Origin: CAZLQF01 sp964561545 | Lineage (GTDB): Bacteria; Bacteroidota; Bacteroidia; CAILMK01; CAYYUA01 | Assembly: GCA_964561545.1 (NCBI GenBank) | Contig: CAZLQF010000027.1 | Location: 1-36,293, forward strand | Direction of reading: 5' to 3' | DNA: 36,293 nt | Position numbers and translations under genes: made by a program | Notes under the pieces: model-generated | Database searches by the model: none | What the model was told of the DNA's origin: nothing | The model's input: the letters and a program-made list of their open reading frames with translations, nothing else | Shown here: positions 24,619 through 33,370 of the stretch, piece by piece | Layout: every line of letters starts with the position of its first letter | How positions within the stretch are numbered: the first letter of the stretch is position 1

Positions 24619-26706
24619 CTACTTAATCACTACAAACTTGCCTTCATATTGCTTGCCTGTGTCGAGGTCTTCAACCGAAAACACGTAAAGGCCTCTTGCT
24701 ATGATCTGGTTTTCTTTAGAAAGTAAGTCCCATGCATGTTCACCTCCTGAAAATTTGGTGCTTTCTGAATCAGAAAAAGATGAATACCATTCTGCGTCTT
24801 TCCCCTGGTAATTCTGAGTGTGGGTAATTTGATCGATCAAATCACCGGACGGGGAATAGATGCGGATCTTGGCTCTTTTAGGCAAATTTGCAAACATGAT
24901 CCTGCGGTCTTCCTCGAAACTACTGTTGCCACGCCAAGCTGCTGCCCCATAATAAGGGTTGGGATAAACGAAAGGCTTGTCTTTCTGCAGGTTTTCAACA
25001 GGAGGCGTACCTGGAAATACGCGTTTCATGTTGGCGATCTTACTTGATTCCAAAGGTTGAACGTTGTTTTCAGGGTCACCACGGTCGAATGCAGTTAAAG
25101 CCACCGCATGCTGCCAGCCGCTCTGGATGTTGTCGATCACATACTTGTAATTGTAGGTAATGGAATCACCCTCAAAGGTTTTAGGTTCTGCCAGCTGTAT
25201 TTTTTCAAATCCGGTGTTGTAAAAATGCTCATTGCCCTTTTTATCGTATTCGGCTATTACTTCCATTGAGGAAAGGGCTTCTTCATCGGTTTGAACATCA
25301 AACCCGAATTTGGATTTGTAAATTCGATAGCCCTCAAAGTCTTTTTCTTTGGAAATGGGATCTATGGAACGCTCAGCGTTATCAGACCAGTACAGCTCAA
25401 TTTTGTTGTTCTTAGCGATCATTTTTGTTTTAGGAATGTTGGGAGGAGCTGGTAAAATGTACCTTGTAATTTCCCCATCATTGTCCCGGTCTTCACCTGG
25501 GTCAAGTTGTCCGTTAAAATTATCGTCTTCACCGTTGTAGGTTCTTTGAGCCCAGGAGAGGTTTTTCCTCAAGGTCTTTCTTTGAGCAGCAGTATTGGCA
25601 CTTACCGGATTGCCGTCTTGGTTCATCTTAGCGCAAACAATTGCAAAAGATATTTTAAGGCTTTCCCCAGGCTCCAGTTGGTCAAATGCACCAGCTGTAA
25701 CCAGGTTGGACCTATTACTGGGCTTTGATAAATCTTCTTGAATGTCGGGCCAGTTAAGGTTGGGGTTGTGGTTAAGGCCAAAGCTTAATTTGCTATACCG
25801 AGCATTGTCGCTGGTTGGCGCAAAGAAAATGGGATCTACCGAATTCCGGAATTGCCATGAATTGTAATGAACCTTGGTATCATCAACTTCCGGATGGTGA
25901 AATTCATTTTTACTTTCTGCACCAAGGAATTTTAGCCCAATGTAGCTTTTGGTAAAATTGGTGTCCCCCGTAGCATCAAATTCATAGCCCGTGTATAAAG
26001 AATCAATGTAGCCATTGCCACCTTTGTTGAAGAAAGGTGAACCACCGGGAGGGGTTATGTTGACATTCCTAATTACCCCATCGTTCCAGTAGCCTACATG
26101 AACACTGTCAAGCGGTGTATTTCCGGTATTGGTAATGGTGTAATCCAGAATTACAAAGAAGTTGGCAAAATTGAAATTCCAGTTATAAGCTTCAAAGTGC
26201 ACATCTACGTTCAGTGGGTTGTCATGATTACGTATTTCGATGTCCGTACCGGGTACTTTTACGTTGGCATCGGTAAAATCAGCTACAAAGTCTTCGTGTG
26301 AAACGGCTTCCGGGGAATATTCCGGATCATCTATCAAACTAGAGCGGGTTTCGAGCCCGGATCCGGTACTTGCTGTAAATTCAAAGCCGCTTTTACCGGT
26401 ACTATAGCCCGAAGGATCATCTAAGGCGCCTGTTGCAACCAACGGCCGTCCTTCTTTAATGGCCCCGATCCATAAACCACCTTGGAAAAGGTGCTCAATT
26501 CCAGAATTGCGGGGATATTCACAGGAAGGGAACCCCTCAACTGAAAAACTACCGCTAAAGGCATTACCGATCATACCAAGATTATTGACCGTCATGCCAA
26601 CATTTGAAACAGATGTAACCTTTTCTTCAAAAGAGCTCTGGGCAAGAATGCCCTGGGTTAGGAAGAGAAGACATATGATTAAAGAATTGAATTTCAAGGC
26701 CCCCAC
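24619..26706 (-). CDS. Large secreted beta-rich protein with FlgD/T9SS-like C-terminus
   Basis: A 695-residue protein with a signal peptide at 1-22 (GILAQ). I do not recognise the N-terminal 400 residues, which are beta-rich and include the phrases FQGGLWIGAI and FFVILDYTITNTGNTPLDSV. An acidic calcium-loop-like segment, NFNGQLDPGEDRDNDGEI, lies at about 396-413. An FN3-like module follows at about 418-560. The end (about 590-695) is FlgD-Ig/T9SS-like: RAKIRIYSPSGDLIDQI, then IARGLYVFSVEDLDTGKQYE and KFVVIK. It is probably T9SS-exported, perhaps to the surface. It is the second gene of the co-directional run, with a TATTTTTG element 15 bases before its ATG. Confidence 0.72.
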   Translation of the reverse strand: MGALKFNSLIICLLFLTQGILAQSSFEEKVTSVSNVGMTVNNLGMIGNAFSGSFSVEGFPSCEYPRNSGIEHLFQGGLWIGAIKEGRPLVATGALDDPSGYSTGKSGFEFTASTGSGLETRSSLIDDPEYSPEAVSHEDFVADFTDANVKVPGTDIEIRNHDNPLNVDVHFEAYNWNFNFANFFVILDYTITNTGNTPLDSVHVGYWNDGVIRNVNITPPGGSPFFNKGGNGYIDSLYTGYEFDATGDTNFTKSYIGLKFLGAESKNEFHHPEVDDTKVHYNSWQFRNSVDPIFFAPTSDNARYSKLSFGLNHNPNLNWPDIQEDLSKPSNRSNLVTAGAFDQLEPGESLKISFAIVCAKMNQDGNPVSANTAAQRKTLRKNLSWAQRTYNGEDDNFNGQLDPGEDRDNDGEITRYILPAPPNIPKTKMIAKNNKIELYWSDNAERSIDPISKEKDFEGYRIYKSKFGFDVQTDEEALSSMEVIAEYDKKGNEHFYNTGFEKIQLAEPKTFEGDSITYNYKYVIDNIQSGWQHAVALTAFDRGDPENNVQPLESSKIANMKRVFPGTPPVENLQKDKPFVYPNPYYGAAAWRGNSSFEEDRRIMFANLPKRAKIRIYSPSGDLIDQITHTQNYQGKDAEWYSSFSDSESTKFSGGEHAWDLLSKENQIIARGLYVFSVEDLDTGKQYEGKFVVIK

Positions 26707-26720
26707 CGATTAATGTATTG

Positions 26721-26728
26721 CAAAAATA
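26721..26728 (-). promoter_or_regulatory. -7 promoter element inside the cluster
   Basis: On the minus strand this reads TATTTTTG, matching TAnnTTTG exactly, and ends 15 bases before the ATG at 26706. It lies in the 47-base gap after the EEP gene, so the downstream genes may have their own promoter in addition to read-through. No good -33 element was seen. Confidence 0.4.
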
Positions 26729-26753
26729 AAGGAATTTATACACCCTTTTGCCT

Positions 26754-28031
26754 TTATCGTTTTAAGATTTTATTAACATATGGTTGGCCCGTTTCCCCAT
26801 TGATCTTTAAAATATAAATCCCTGGTTTTAAGTTTTTTAGGTGAATTGATTGGGTTGCGGTGCCGGCAAAGGCTTTTTGGAGGACCTGACGACCGGTAAG
26901 GGTTGTAATGGTAAGCTCCCATTGATCAGAAGCCTTGGCCTGAATCCTAAGTTGATCGCCCCCCGGATTTTGTAAAACTTGATATGCTCTTTGATCCGCT
27001 TCTTCCGAAATAGCAGTACTGGTATCCTGGTATTCAAGAGGCGTAGTCAATTTCAAGCTTACCGGTAAATGGTCTGACATGTTGTAGAGGGCAGCAATGA
27101 CCTCAGGTGGGTTGGTGTTGTTAAAAGGCGTTTGTAAGGATTTGTTGTATCGAGTACCATCCTGTGCTACTGCTTTGTAAGAACCACTTTTGTAAGTAAA
27201 GTTTTTGTTGCCTTGCATTATGGCATCGGATAAAAGGATAAAATCAAACCGGTCGTCCAGGCCGCCTGTTACCCCGCAGTCATTTTCAAAATCTGTCCGG
27301 GTGGATTGGGTATGATAAGCTGAAAAACTTTGGTTTTTTTGCCATGTTCCAGGCTTGTCCACGGGGTCATTGAATTTGAAAGAGCCTTGTTGAGGGTTGA
27401 CTAAATTTTGGTAGGCATTTACCGAGCTTGAACTAATGTTCAGATCGCCCATGAACACATAATTGCCATTTGCATTGTCGGATATTGCATCCATGGCATT
27501 TTCCGTCATCCAGTCGCGATTTTGCTTGTCCTGGCTGTCACCACCTGCTTTCAGGTGGGCCACCACCACATTAAGAAAAGTAGTATCCTGCGTTTCGGCA
27601 AGGTCATGGGTTTTGTAATACAACCGGTAATGGTTAATGTCCCTGATGAATGTGTTGGAAACCGATTGACCCGCCAGGCCAAATTTCCGGGCATCGTAAT
27701 AAAGCATGTTGACCAACCCACTTTCTGCCTGGTTGGTGTAATTGGCCCTTTGGTAATGAGCGGTCTCCCCGGTATTGAGGGCTTCATCTAAAATCTGTTG
27801 GCTGTAGCTCGAGTGGTTTTTCAACTCATTGACGCCAATGATGTCGGGTTCAAAATGACCAAAAATGGTTTTGAGATAATCGGTTTTGGTGCTCACATCC
27901 TCACAATCACTTGAATTGCCATATTGCAAAAGGTTGTAATGGAACAACTGAACGGATTGCTGGGCTGATAATGAACCAATGCCAATTACCAACCCCATTA
28001 TGCTTAATGCTATAACTTTAATGTAATTCAT
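26754..28031 (-). CDS. Secreted endonuclease/exonuclease/phosphatase-fold enzyme, T9SS cargo
   Basis: A 425-residue exported enzyme with a signal peptide at 1-23 (GSLSAQ). The EEP fold (DNase I, sphingomyelinase and phosphatase superfamily) fills about 27-330, with the metal and catalytic residues in order: HYNLLQYGN at 31-39, Glu69 in GVNEL, His159 in VVAHLKAG, GDLN at 195-198, DDRFDFIL at 259-266, and the terminal SDHLP at 319-323. All key residues are present, so it should be a Mg-dependent phosphodiesterase or phosphatase; nuclease activity is plausible but not proven. A T9SS sorting tail covers about 345-425 (ends KPGIYILKINGE, then NKILKR). It is the first gene of the minus-strand run. 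Confidence 0.88.
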   Translation of the reverse strand: MNYIKVIALSIMGLVIGIGSLSAQQSVQLFHYNLLQYGNSSDCEDVSTKTDYLKTIFGHFEPDIIGVNELKNHSSYSQQILDEALNTGETAHYQRANYTNQAESGLVNMLYYDARKFGLAGQSVSNTFIRDINHYRLYYKTHDLAETQDTTFLNVVVAHLKAGGDSQDKQNRDWMTENAMDAISDNANGNYVFMGDLNISSSSVNAYQNLVNPQQGSFKFNDPVDKPGTWQKNQSFSAYHTQSTRTDFENDCGVTGGLDDRFDFILLSDAIMQGNKNFTYKSGSYKAVAQDGTRYNKSLQTPFNNTNPPEVIAALYNMSDHLPVSLKLTTPLEYQDTSTAISEEADQRAYQVLQNPGGDQLRIQAKASDQWELTITTLTGRQVLQKAFAGTATQSIHLKNLKPGIYILKINGETGQPYVNKILKR

Positions 28032-28060
28032 AGAACCTTATCCTTAAATGGTGAAACATG

Positions 28061-28068
28061 CGAAGGTA
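28061..28068 (-). promoter_or_regulatory. Probable -7 promoter element for the EEP gene
   Basis: The minus strand reads TACCTTCG, one mismatch from TAnnTTTG, 30 bases before the ATG at 28031. It is in the right place to start the seven-gene run. A TTG lies 22 bases further upstream, a little far for a -33 element. Confidence 0.35.
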
Positions 28069-28302
28069 ATGGGTTTAATTTTATTGGAAGCAACTGAATG
28101 TTAAGGAGCTGTTAATTTCGCTAAAAAACCAGACATCCTCCTTATATATTTTATGAAAAAACCGTAAATGATTAACATTTAGAGGCTGACCAAAGATGGT
28201 GGTTTGGCTAACAAAAGACGCTTGTAGAAATGAGCTAAAGCGCGTGATAACCTTGCAGAGAACTCAACCTCCAACCCAAATAAGCTTTGGCCGATTGCTT
28301 CT

Positions 28303-30090
28303 TCATTCTTCAGAAAACTCCACCAACAATCTTCGATAAGAAGCAAAAATCTTTGACTTGGATAAAAAGCCGAGGTATTTGCCATCTTGGTCCAAAACCG
28401 GAAGATTCCAAGATCCCGTATCGTCAAACTTGCTGAGCACCTGGTCCATAGGTTCGTCTTTGTCAAGGGTCTCAGGGGGAATGCGCATCAAATCCTTTGC
28501 GGTATATTTATCATGAACTTCTGTTTTTAATAGCAATTTGCGAATGTCGTCCAACAATATGACACCCAGCAGATTACCTTCTTCGTCAATGACCGGAAAG
28601 ATATTCCTCTTAGATTCAGCAACTGCTGTTCTTAGGATCTTTCCCAATTTTTCCTGGGGATTCACAGTTTTGAGGTCGTTTTCAATTAAGGGTTCAACTT
28701 TCAGCAGGGTTAAAACAGCCTTATCTTTATGGTGGGTGATAAGGTCGCCTTTCATGGCCAATCTCCTGGTAAAAAGTGAGCGGGGCTCAAAATAAATGGC
28801 AACCAAATAGGAAATGGTTGAAACAATCATGAGGGGAACGATCAGTGAATAACTTTGGGTAATTTCAGCGATCAAGAAAATCCCTGTTAAGGGAGCATGA
28901 AAAAGTCCACTCATAACCCCCGACATGCCAACCAATAAAAAGTTCGGTTCGGAAAGATCGGTCGGAATCGCCACGAAATTGAGCAACCTGGCAAAAAAGA
29001 AGCCGGACAATCCACCCATAAAAAGCGAGGGCGCAAAATAACCGCCTACTCCACCGCTCCCGAGGGTGAAAGTAACAGCAAAAGCTTTGAACAAGATCAC
29101 ACAGCCAATGAAAAGTAAAAATACCGATTCATAATTGCGAAAATCATAAAAAAGGCTGTTGTGCATCAGAGAGAGGGACTCATCGTTGATAATGGCATTG
29201 ATGGCATCATAACCTTCACCGTACAAGGGCGGAAAAACAAAAATGATCAGCCCCAAAGCCAAACTACCAATAATGGCTTTTTTAAATGGAGATTTAATGT
29301 GCTCAAATTGTTCCTCCATGAACTTGTCCACTTTGGTGAAATAAACCGCTACCAAAGCAGTGAATACACCCAAGAGGATGTAAAAAGGAATGTCCCCTAC
29401 TGAAAAGCTTTCCACAAACTGGAAGGCAAACATGATGTTTTCACCGAGGAAAAGCCTCGAAACAAGAATGCCAGTGATGGAAGCCATCAGTAAAGGAACC
29501 AGGGAAGCCATGGTAAGGTCCAGCATTAGCATTTCAAGGGCGAATATCATCCCAGCGACCGGTGCATAGAAAAAAGCCGAAAGGGCTGCAGCCACCCCAC
29601 ATCCCAGAAGCAACATCCTGGAACGATACGATAAATGAAGAGAATGGGCAAAATTAGACCCAATGGAGGAACCGCCCATTACAAGGGTAGCCTCCAAACC
29701 TACCGATCCACCGGAACCAACTGTTATGATGCTACACAACATAAAATAGCCCATGTCCCTCATTTTAACAATGGCATTGGATGTGGAAATAGCCTTGAGC
29801 ACGTTGGTAATGCCGTGATCGAAGTTGCTTTTATACAAAAACTTGAGAATGGCTACGGTTAGCAAAACACCGATCACCGGATAAGCCAGGTAAAGGAAAT
29901 TCTGCTGTTCTACTTTAAATCCACCCGTCAATAAATGGTGAATCTCATTCATGATCAACCTTAGTACTACAGCAGTGGTGCTGGAAGCAATTCCAATGAG
30001 GATGCTAAGGATCAGAACAAAGTTCTTGTTGCTGATGTGCTTAACTCGCCAGGCAAGTAATTTTCCAAATATTGACTCAGGCTGTTTCAC
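28303..30090 (-). CDS. ClC-family chloride channel/transporter with CBS domains (second copy)
   Basis: A 595-residue inner-membrane ClC protein with a CBS pair at about 455-590, paralogous to and colinear with the one at 8757-10559: both share LAWR-KH-SNKNF at the N-terminus, and motif positions coincide. It has DHGIT at 91-95, GLEAT at 131-135 with gating Glu133, GGYFAPSLFMGG, and a Tyr in EITQSY. The proton-glutamate position is Met187 (FALEMLM), again channel-like. The less strict motifs (GLEAT for GLEAP, DHGIT for GHGIP) point to divergence in selectivity or gating. A TAATTTTG element ends only 6 bases before the ATG. The EEP gene lies 271 bases downstream on the same strand, and I see no functional link between them. 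Confidence 0.9.
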   Translation of the reverse strand: MKQPESIFGKLLAWRVKHISNKNFVLILSILIGIASSTTAVVLRLIMNEIHHLLTGGFKVEQQNFLYLAYPVIGVLLTVAILKFLYKSNFDHGITNVLKAISTSNAIVKMRDMGYFMLCSIITVGSGGSVGLEATLVMGGSSIGSNFAHSLHLSYRSRMLLLGCGVAAALSAFFYAPVAGMIFALEMLMLDLTMASLVPLLMASITGILVSRLFLGENIMFAFQFVESFSVGDIPFYILLGVFTALVAVYFTKVDKFMEEQFEHIKSPFKKAIIGSLALGLIIFVFPPLYGEGYDAINAIINDESLSLMHNSLFYDFRNYESVFLLFIGCVILFKAFAVTFTLGSGGVGGYFAPSLFMGGLSGFFFARLLNFVAIPTDLSEPNFLLVGMSGVMSGLFHAPLTGIFLIAEITQSYSLIVPLMIVSTISYLVAIYFEPRSLFTRRLAMKGDLITHHKDKAVLTLLKVEPLIENDLKTVNPQEKLGKILRTAVAESKRNIFPVIDEEGNLLGVILLDDIRKLLLKTEVHDKYTAKDLMRIPPETLDKDEPMDQVLSKFDDTGSWNLPVLDQDGKYLGFLSKSKIFASYRRLLVEFSEE

Positions 30091-30432
30091 AAATGCAAAA
30101 TTATAATTTCTATTTACTTATGTAAACGATTTTAATCTCTATTACTTGAAAGATCACTTAGAATAAAGGCCTAACCTTTCATACATAAGAGGTGGCTTAA
30201 CGAAAAAACTGGAAAGGTAGGCGCTTAAGGTTTCCATTTAAGTAAAACCAATCATGAAGCCTTTGCCGCTTGAAAGGGTTTTAAATTTTAACTAAATTAG
30301 TGTAAAATGGTTCAAACAGAAGTTACTGATTGATGCCTTAATTGATACCTACCCCATTAACTTCGAACCTAATCAATTCAAGGGCTTGTTTGAACAATTT
30401 TATACCTTTAAACCTTAAAAAGCGCACGATCA
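30091..30432. other. Divergent intergenic region with a startless open frame
   Basis: This 342-base gap separates the ClC gene (minus) from the TerB/LETM1-like gene (plus). It holds the promoter-like element for the ClC gene and, on the plus strand, TACCTTTA at 30403-30410 (one mismatch from TAnnTTTG). A plus-strand frame at 30299-30418 reads protein-like (includes LLIDALIDTYPINFEPNQFK) but has no usable start codon. It may be chance or the remnant of a gene. Confidence 0.4.
30096..30103 (-). promoter_or_regulatory. -7 promoter element for the second ClC gene
   Basis: The minus strand reads TAATTTTG (exact TAnnTTTG), with TTTACA 17 bases upstream as a plausible -33 element. It ends 6 bases before the ATG at 30090, so the transcript would be leaderless or nearly so, unless translation starts further in. 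Confidence 0.4.
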
Positions 30433-31758
30433 ATGGAGTTTGGAAGTAAAGGCTGGCTTGATCAATACCTGCAATTCAGGCAACAGCAACCCTTTTCATG
30501 TGACCTTCCTACCAGTGGGTTAAAGATAAGGGAAGAAAATTCTGAATGCACTGCATTGGACCAGGCTATTTACTGCTTTCTTCAGCCAACTGGCTTGATC
30601 TATGGCTTTCCCCTTGGTTTACCATTTGATAGAACCGACTATCCCAATTTTCAGTATTTCAATTATACGGACCAAGCTCAATTGGTTTTTTTGGAAAGCC
30701 TATTTGCATGCCTTATTGCCGACCGCTACTATCATAACGAAACAGAGTTACATGAAGAAGCGCTATTTCAGTATGCCGTTGATCACTCCTTCAATTATTT
30801 TTTAGACCATTATGACCATAAATTGAACCATAAAAAGGTAGCGGGTTCTAACGAAGCTTTTAAATACAATAAAGTTCATGAGCGCTTCGAAACCATACTC
30901 AATAAACGCATTCGGTTCAATTTTCAATTTTCTGATTTCCCCTCTTATTTTCACAATAGCTTGTTGTTTTTAGATCTCTATTATTGTATCCTGCATCAAC
31001 GCTATCACCTAACCGGAAACCCCTTGGATCAAGCGAACTATGAACATTATTTTGAAAATTTCAAGGAAGTCAAGAAAGCCATCTTAAAGATTATTATTTT
31101 GGCGGCCCAAGCCAATGGAGAGATAGAGGAACACGAAGAAAAGATCTTCGAGCAGTTTGTTCATTCGGCCAAGTTATCCGCCAAAGAAAAAAAGGCCATA
31201 CAAAAAGAGCTAAAACAAACCCAAGGTTGGGATGACCTTGAAATTCCGGATGTTCCTTGGTTGGTCAAAAGGTATTTCCTGGAACTTGCCCTTTTGACTG
31301 TTATGGCTGATCATAAAGTAGATGAAGCAGAGCAGGATTTCCTTTACGAACTAACCAGCAAACTCGATCTTACAACAGATGAGCTGGACCAAAGCTTCAC
31401 TGCCCTTGAAACGTTTTTGTTGCAATACAAGCAGCAGCTGAACTTCTTGGAAAAGAAACCCCAGATGTCCAGAATGCAAAGTAAACTGCAGGAGCATGCT
31501 TCCAAGATCATTCAAAAAAATAAAGACCGGCTCAAAAATGAGATTAGAGAAAGCCACGAGCTTTATACGTTGTTGGCCAAATGGAGAACTGAAAACCTCA
31601 CACCCGCGGAAAAAGAAAAGGTTAGGGAGCAATTGGTGGACATCCTGAAAACCTTACCGGTTTTTGTGATCATTGGATTGCCGGGCACCTTTATGACCCT
31701 GCCATTCTTGTTAAGCATCCTGCCTAAAAGTGTTTTCCCAAGCTCCTTTCAGAAATAG
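30433..31758 (+). CDS. TerB-like/LETM1-like fusion protein
   Basis: A 441-residue protein. Residues 1-210 are an aromatic-rich region without a recognised family (FLQPTGLIYGFPLGLPFDRT). A TerB-like helical domain spans about 215-345: its two tell-tale acidic helices read AAQANGEIEEHEEKIFEQFV and VMADHKVDEAEQDFLYELTS. A basic coiled coil follows, and the end (about 395-437) is LETM1-like: LVDILKTLPVFVIIGLPGTF then MTLPFLLSILPKSVFPSSF. LETM1 proteins in mitochondria support K+/H+ or Ca2+/H+ exchange. Bacterial LETM1-related proteins of this kind occur in Bacteroidota, and some are annotated as biofilm-associated, but the mechanism is unknown. The C-terminal hydrophobic stretch may insert in the membrane. 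Confidence 0.75.
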   Translation: MEFGSKGWLDQYLQFRQQQPFSCDLPTSGLKIREENSECTALDQAIYCFLQPTGLIYGFPLGLPFDRTDYPNFQYFNYTDQAQLVFLESLFACLIADRYYHNETELHEEALFQYAVDHSFNYFLDHYDHKLNHKKVAGSNEAFKYNKVHERFETILNKRIRFNFQFSDFPSYFHNSLLFLDLYYCILHQRYHLTGNPLDQANYEHYFENFKEVKKAILKIIILAAQANGEIEEHEEKIFEQFVHSAKLSAKEKKAIQKELKQTQGWDDLEIPDVPWLVKRYFLELALLTVMADHKVDEAEQDFLYELTSKLDLTTDELDQSFTALETFLLQYKQQLNFLEKKPQMSRMQSKLQEHASKIIQKNKDRLKNEIRESHELYTLLAKWRTENLTPAEKEKVREQLVDILKTLPVFVIIGLPGTFMTLPFLLSILPKSVFPSSFQK

Positions 31759-31825
31759 GATCCCCTTTAAGCACATGCTCAAATTTTAAGGAAAATAGCA
31801 AATGGATAGTAGCAATGAAATGCGA

Positions 31826-33370
31826 TCAAGCGTCCTGAACCATAGACGGCATTTGTTCGAGGGCTTGGTCAATTCGTTTGATGACTTCCTGCTTACCCAA
31901 AACAGCGACTACTTCAAATAAAGCGGGGCCCGATCCCGTACCGGATACCACTACCCGGAAAAGCTGCATGAACTTGCCCGGTTTTTCGTTCATTTCACTT
32001 GCCAGCGATTTGAATGCTTCTTCAATCGCATCACTGGTAAAGTCATCCAGGTTGTTGAGGCGTTCCTTCAGGTTCTCTAAAAAAGTCGGAACTTGGTCAT
32101 TCCACTTTTTCCGAACCACCTTTTCATCGTAGGATTCCGGGTCTTGAAAAAAGTAATAGCCAAAGCTCCAGAATTCTGTTAAAAAGGAGGCTTTTTCCTT
32201 GATTAAACCGCATACCCTTGCCAGGTATTCATCATCTACGTCAATGCCTTTTTCTTCCAATACTGGCTTGAATTCCTTAACCAATTCGTAATTATCCTTA
32301 TTGCGTAAATAGTGCTGATTGAACCACTTGGCTTTGTCTGGATCAAATTTAGCACCCGATTTTCCGACCCGTTTAAGGTCAAAAACCCGGATCAGCTCTT
32401 CGATGGTGAACAATTCTTGATTGTCATGGGGGCTCCATCCCAACAGGGCAAGGATGTTAGAAAAGGCTTCGGGCGAATAGCCGGATTCCCGGTAACCATC
32501 GATGACTTCTCCGGTTTCAGGATCTTTCCAGGCCAACGGTGCCACAGGGAAACCACCTCTTTCTCCATCCCGCTTGCTCAATTTGCCTTGGCCGTCAGGT
32601 TTAAGGATCAGCGGTAAATGGGCAAATTCCGGCACTTGATCTTCCCAGCCTAAAAACCGGTACAGCAACACATGAAGCGGAGTAGAAGGCAGCCATTCCT
32701 CGCCCCTAATTACATGAGAGATTTTCATCAATTGGTCATCCACTACATTGGCCATGTGGTAAGTGGGCATGCCATCAGCTTTGATCAGGACTTTATCATC
32801 AATTTGCTCACTTTGCACATTGACCCACCCCCTGATGGTATCTTTCAAGCGAATTTCCTCTTTTCTGGGCACCTTTAACCGGACTACATAGGGAACGCCT
32901 TCATCCAATAGCTTTTGTACCTCATCGCTGGGCAAAGCCAAGGAATTCTTCATGTATTCCCGAGTCACGTGGTCATATTTTGGGGAAGCTTTACCGGCTT
33001 TTTTCATCTTCTCCCGCATTTCCTCAAGCTCCTCAGTAGTATCAAAGGCCATGTAAGCATTGCCTTCATCTAACAGCTTTTGGGCATACTGCTCGTACAA
33101 ATACTTTCTTTCAGATTGACGGTAGGGTTCATAGGGGCCACCAACTTCCGGGCCTTCATCATATTCGATTCCAGTCCATTGGAGGGCCTCTAAAATATAT
33201 TTTTCGGCACCTTCTACATAGCGGTTTTGGTCCGTATCTTCAATCCTTAGGACCAATTTTCCATTGTTCTGCCTGGCAAATAAATAATTGTACAATGCTG
33301 TACGAACGCCACCGATGTGTAAGTAGCCAGTAGGACTTGGAGCAAACCTAACCCGAACTTCTTGATCCAT
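31826..33370 (-). CDS. gltX: Glutamate-tRNA ligase
   Basis: A 514-residue class I aminoacyl-tRNA synthetase that charges tRNA-Glu (and perhaps tRNA-Gln for later transamidation). The nucleotide-binding signature is FAPSPTGYLHIGGVRTALYN (HIGG in place of HIGH) at 9-28, LRIEDTDQNR lies at 41-50, and the KMSKS counterpart KLSKRDGERGG is at 263-273. The anticodon-binding helical domain fills the C-terminal third. The four-cysteine zinc site of the E. coli enzyme is absent, as in many bacteria. The start MDQEVRVRFAPSPTG is fixed by the family. A TAAATTTG element ends 22 bases before the ATG. Confidence 0.97.
   Translation of the reverse strand: MDQEVRVRFAPSPTGYLHIGGVRTALYNYLFARQNNGKLVLRIEDTDQNRYVEGAEKYILEALQWTGIEYDEGPEVGGPYEPYRQSERKYLYEQYAQKLLDEGNAYMAFDTTEELEEMREKMKKAGKASPKYDHVTREYMKNSLALPSDEVQKLLDEGVPYVVRLKVPRKEEIRLKDTIRGWVNVQSEQIDDKVLIKADGMPTYHMANVVDDQLMKISHVIRGEEWLPSTPLHVLLYRFLGWEDQVPEFAHLPLILKPDGQGKLSKRDGERGGFPVAPLAWKDPETGEVIDGYRESGYSPEAFSNILALLGWSPHDNQELFTIEELIRVFDLKRVGKSGAKFDPDKAKWFNQHYLRNKDNYELVKEFKPVLEEKGIDVDDEYLARVCGLIKEKASFLTEFWSFGYYFFQDPESYDEKVVRKKWNDQVPTFLENLKERLNNLDDFTSDAIEEAFKSLASEMNEKPGKFMQLFRVVVSGTGSGPALFEVVAVLGKQEVIKRIDQALEQMPSMVQDA

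Noticed and set aside
28179..28466. A 95-codon minus-strand frame overlapping the 3' end of the second ClC gene
   Set aside because: It lies in another frame over the conserved CBS domain and has no family features; a shadow frame.
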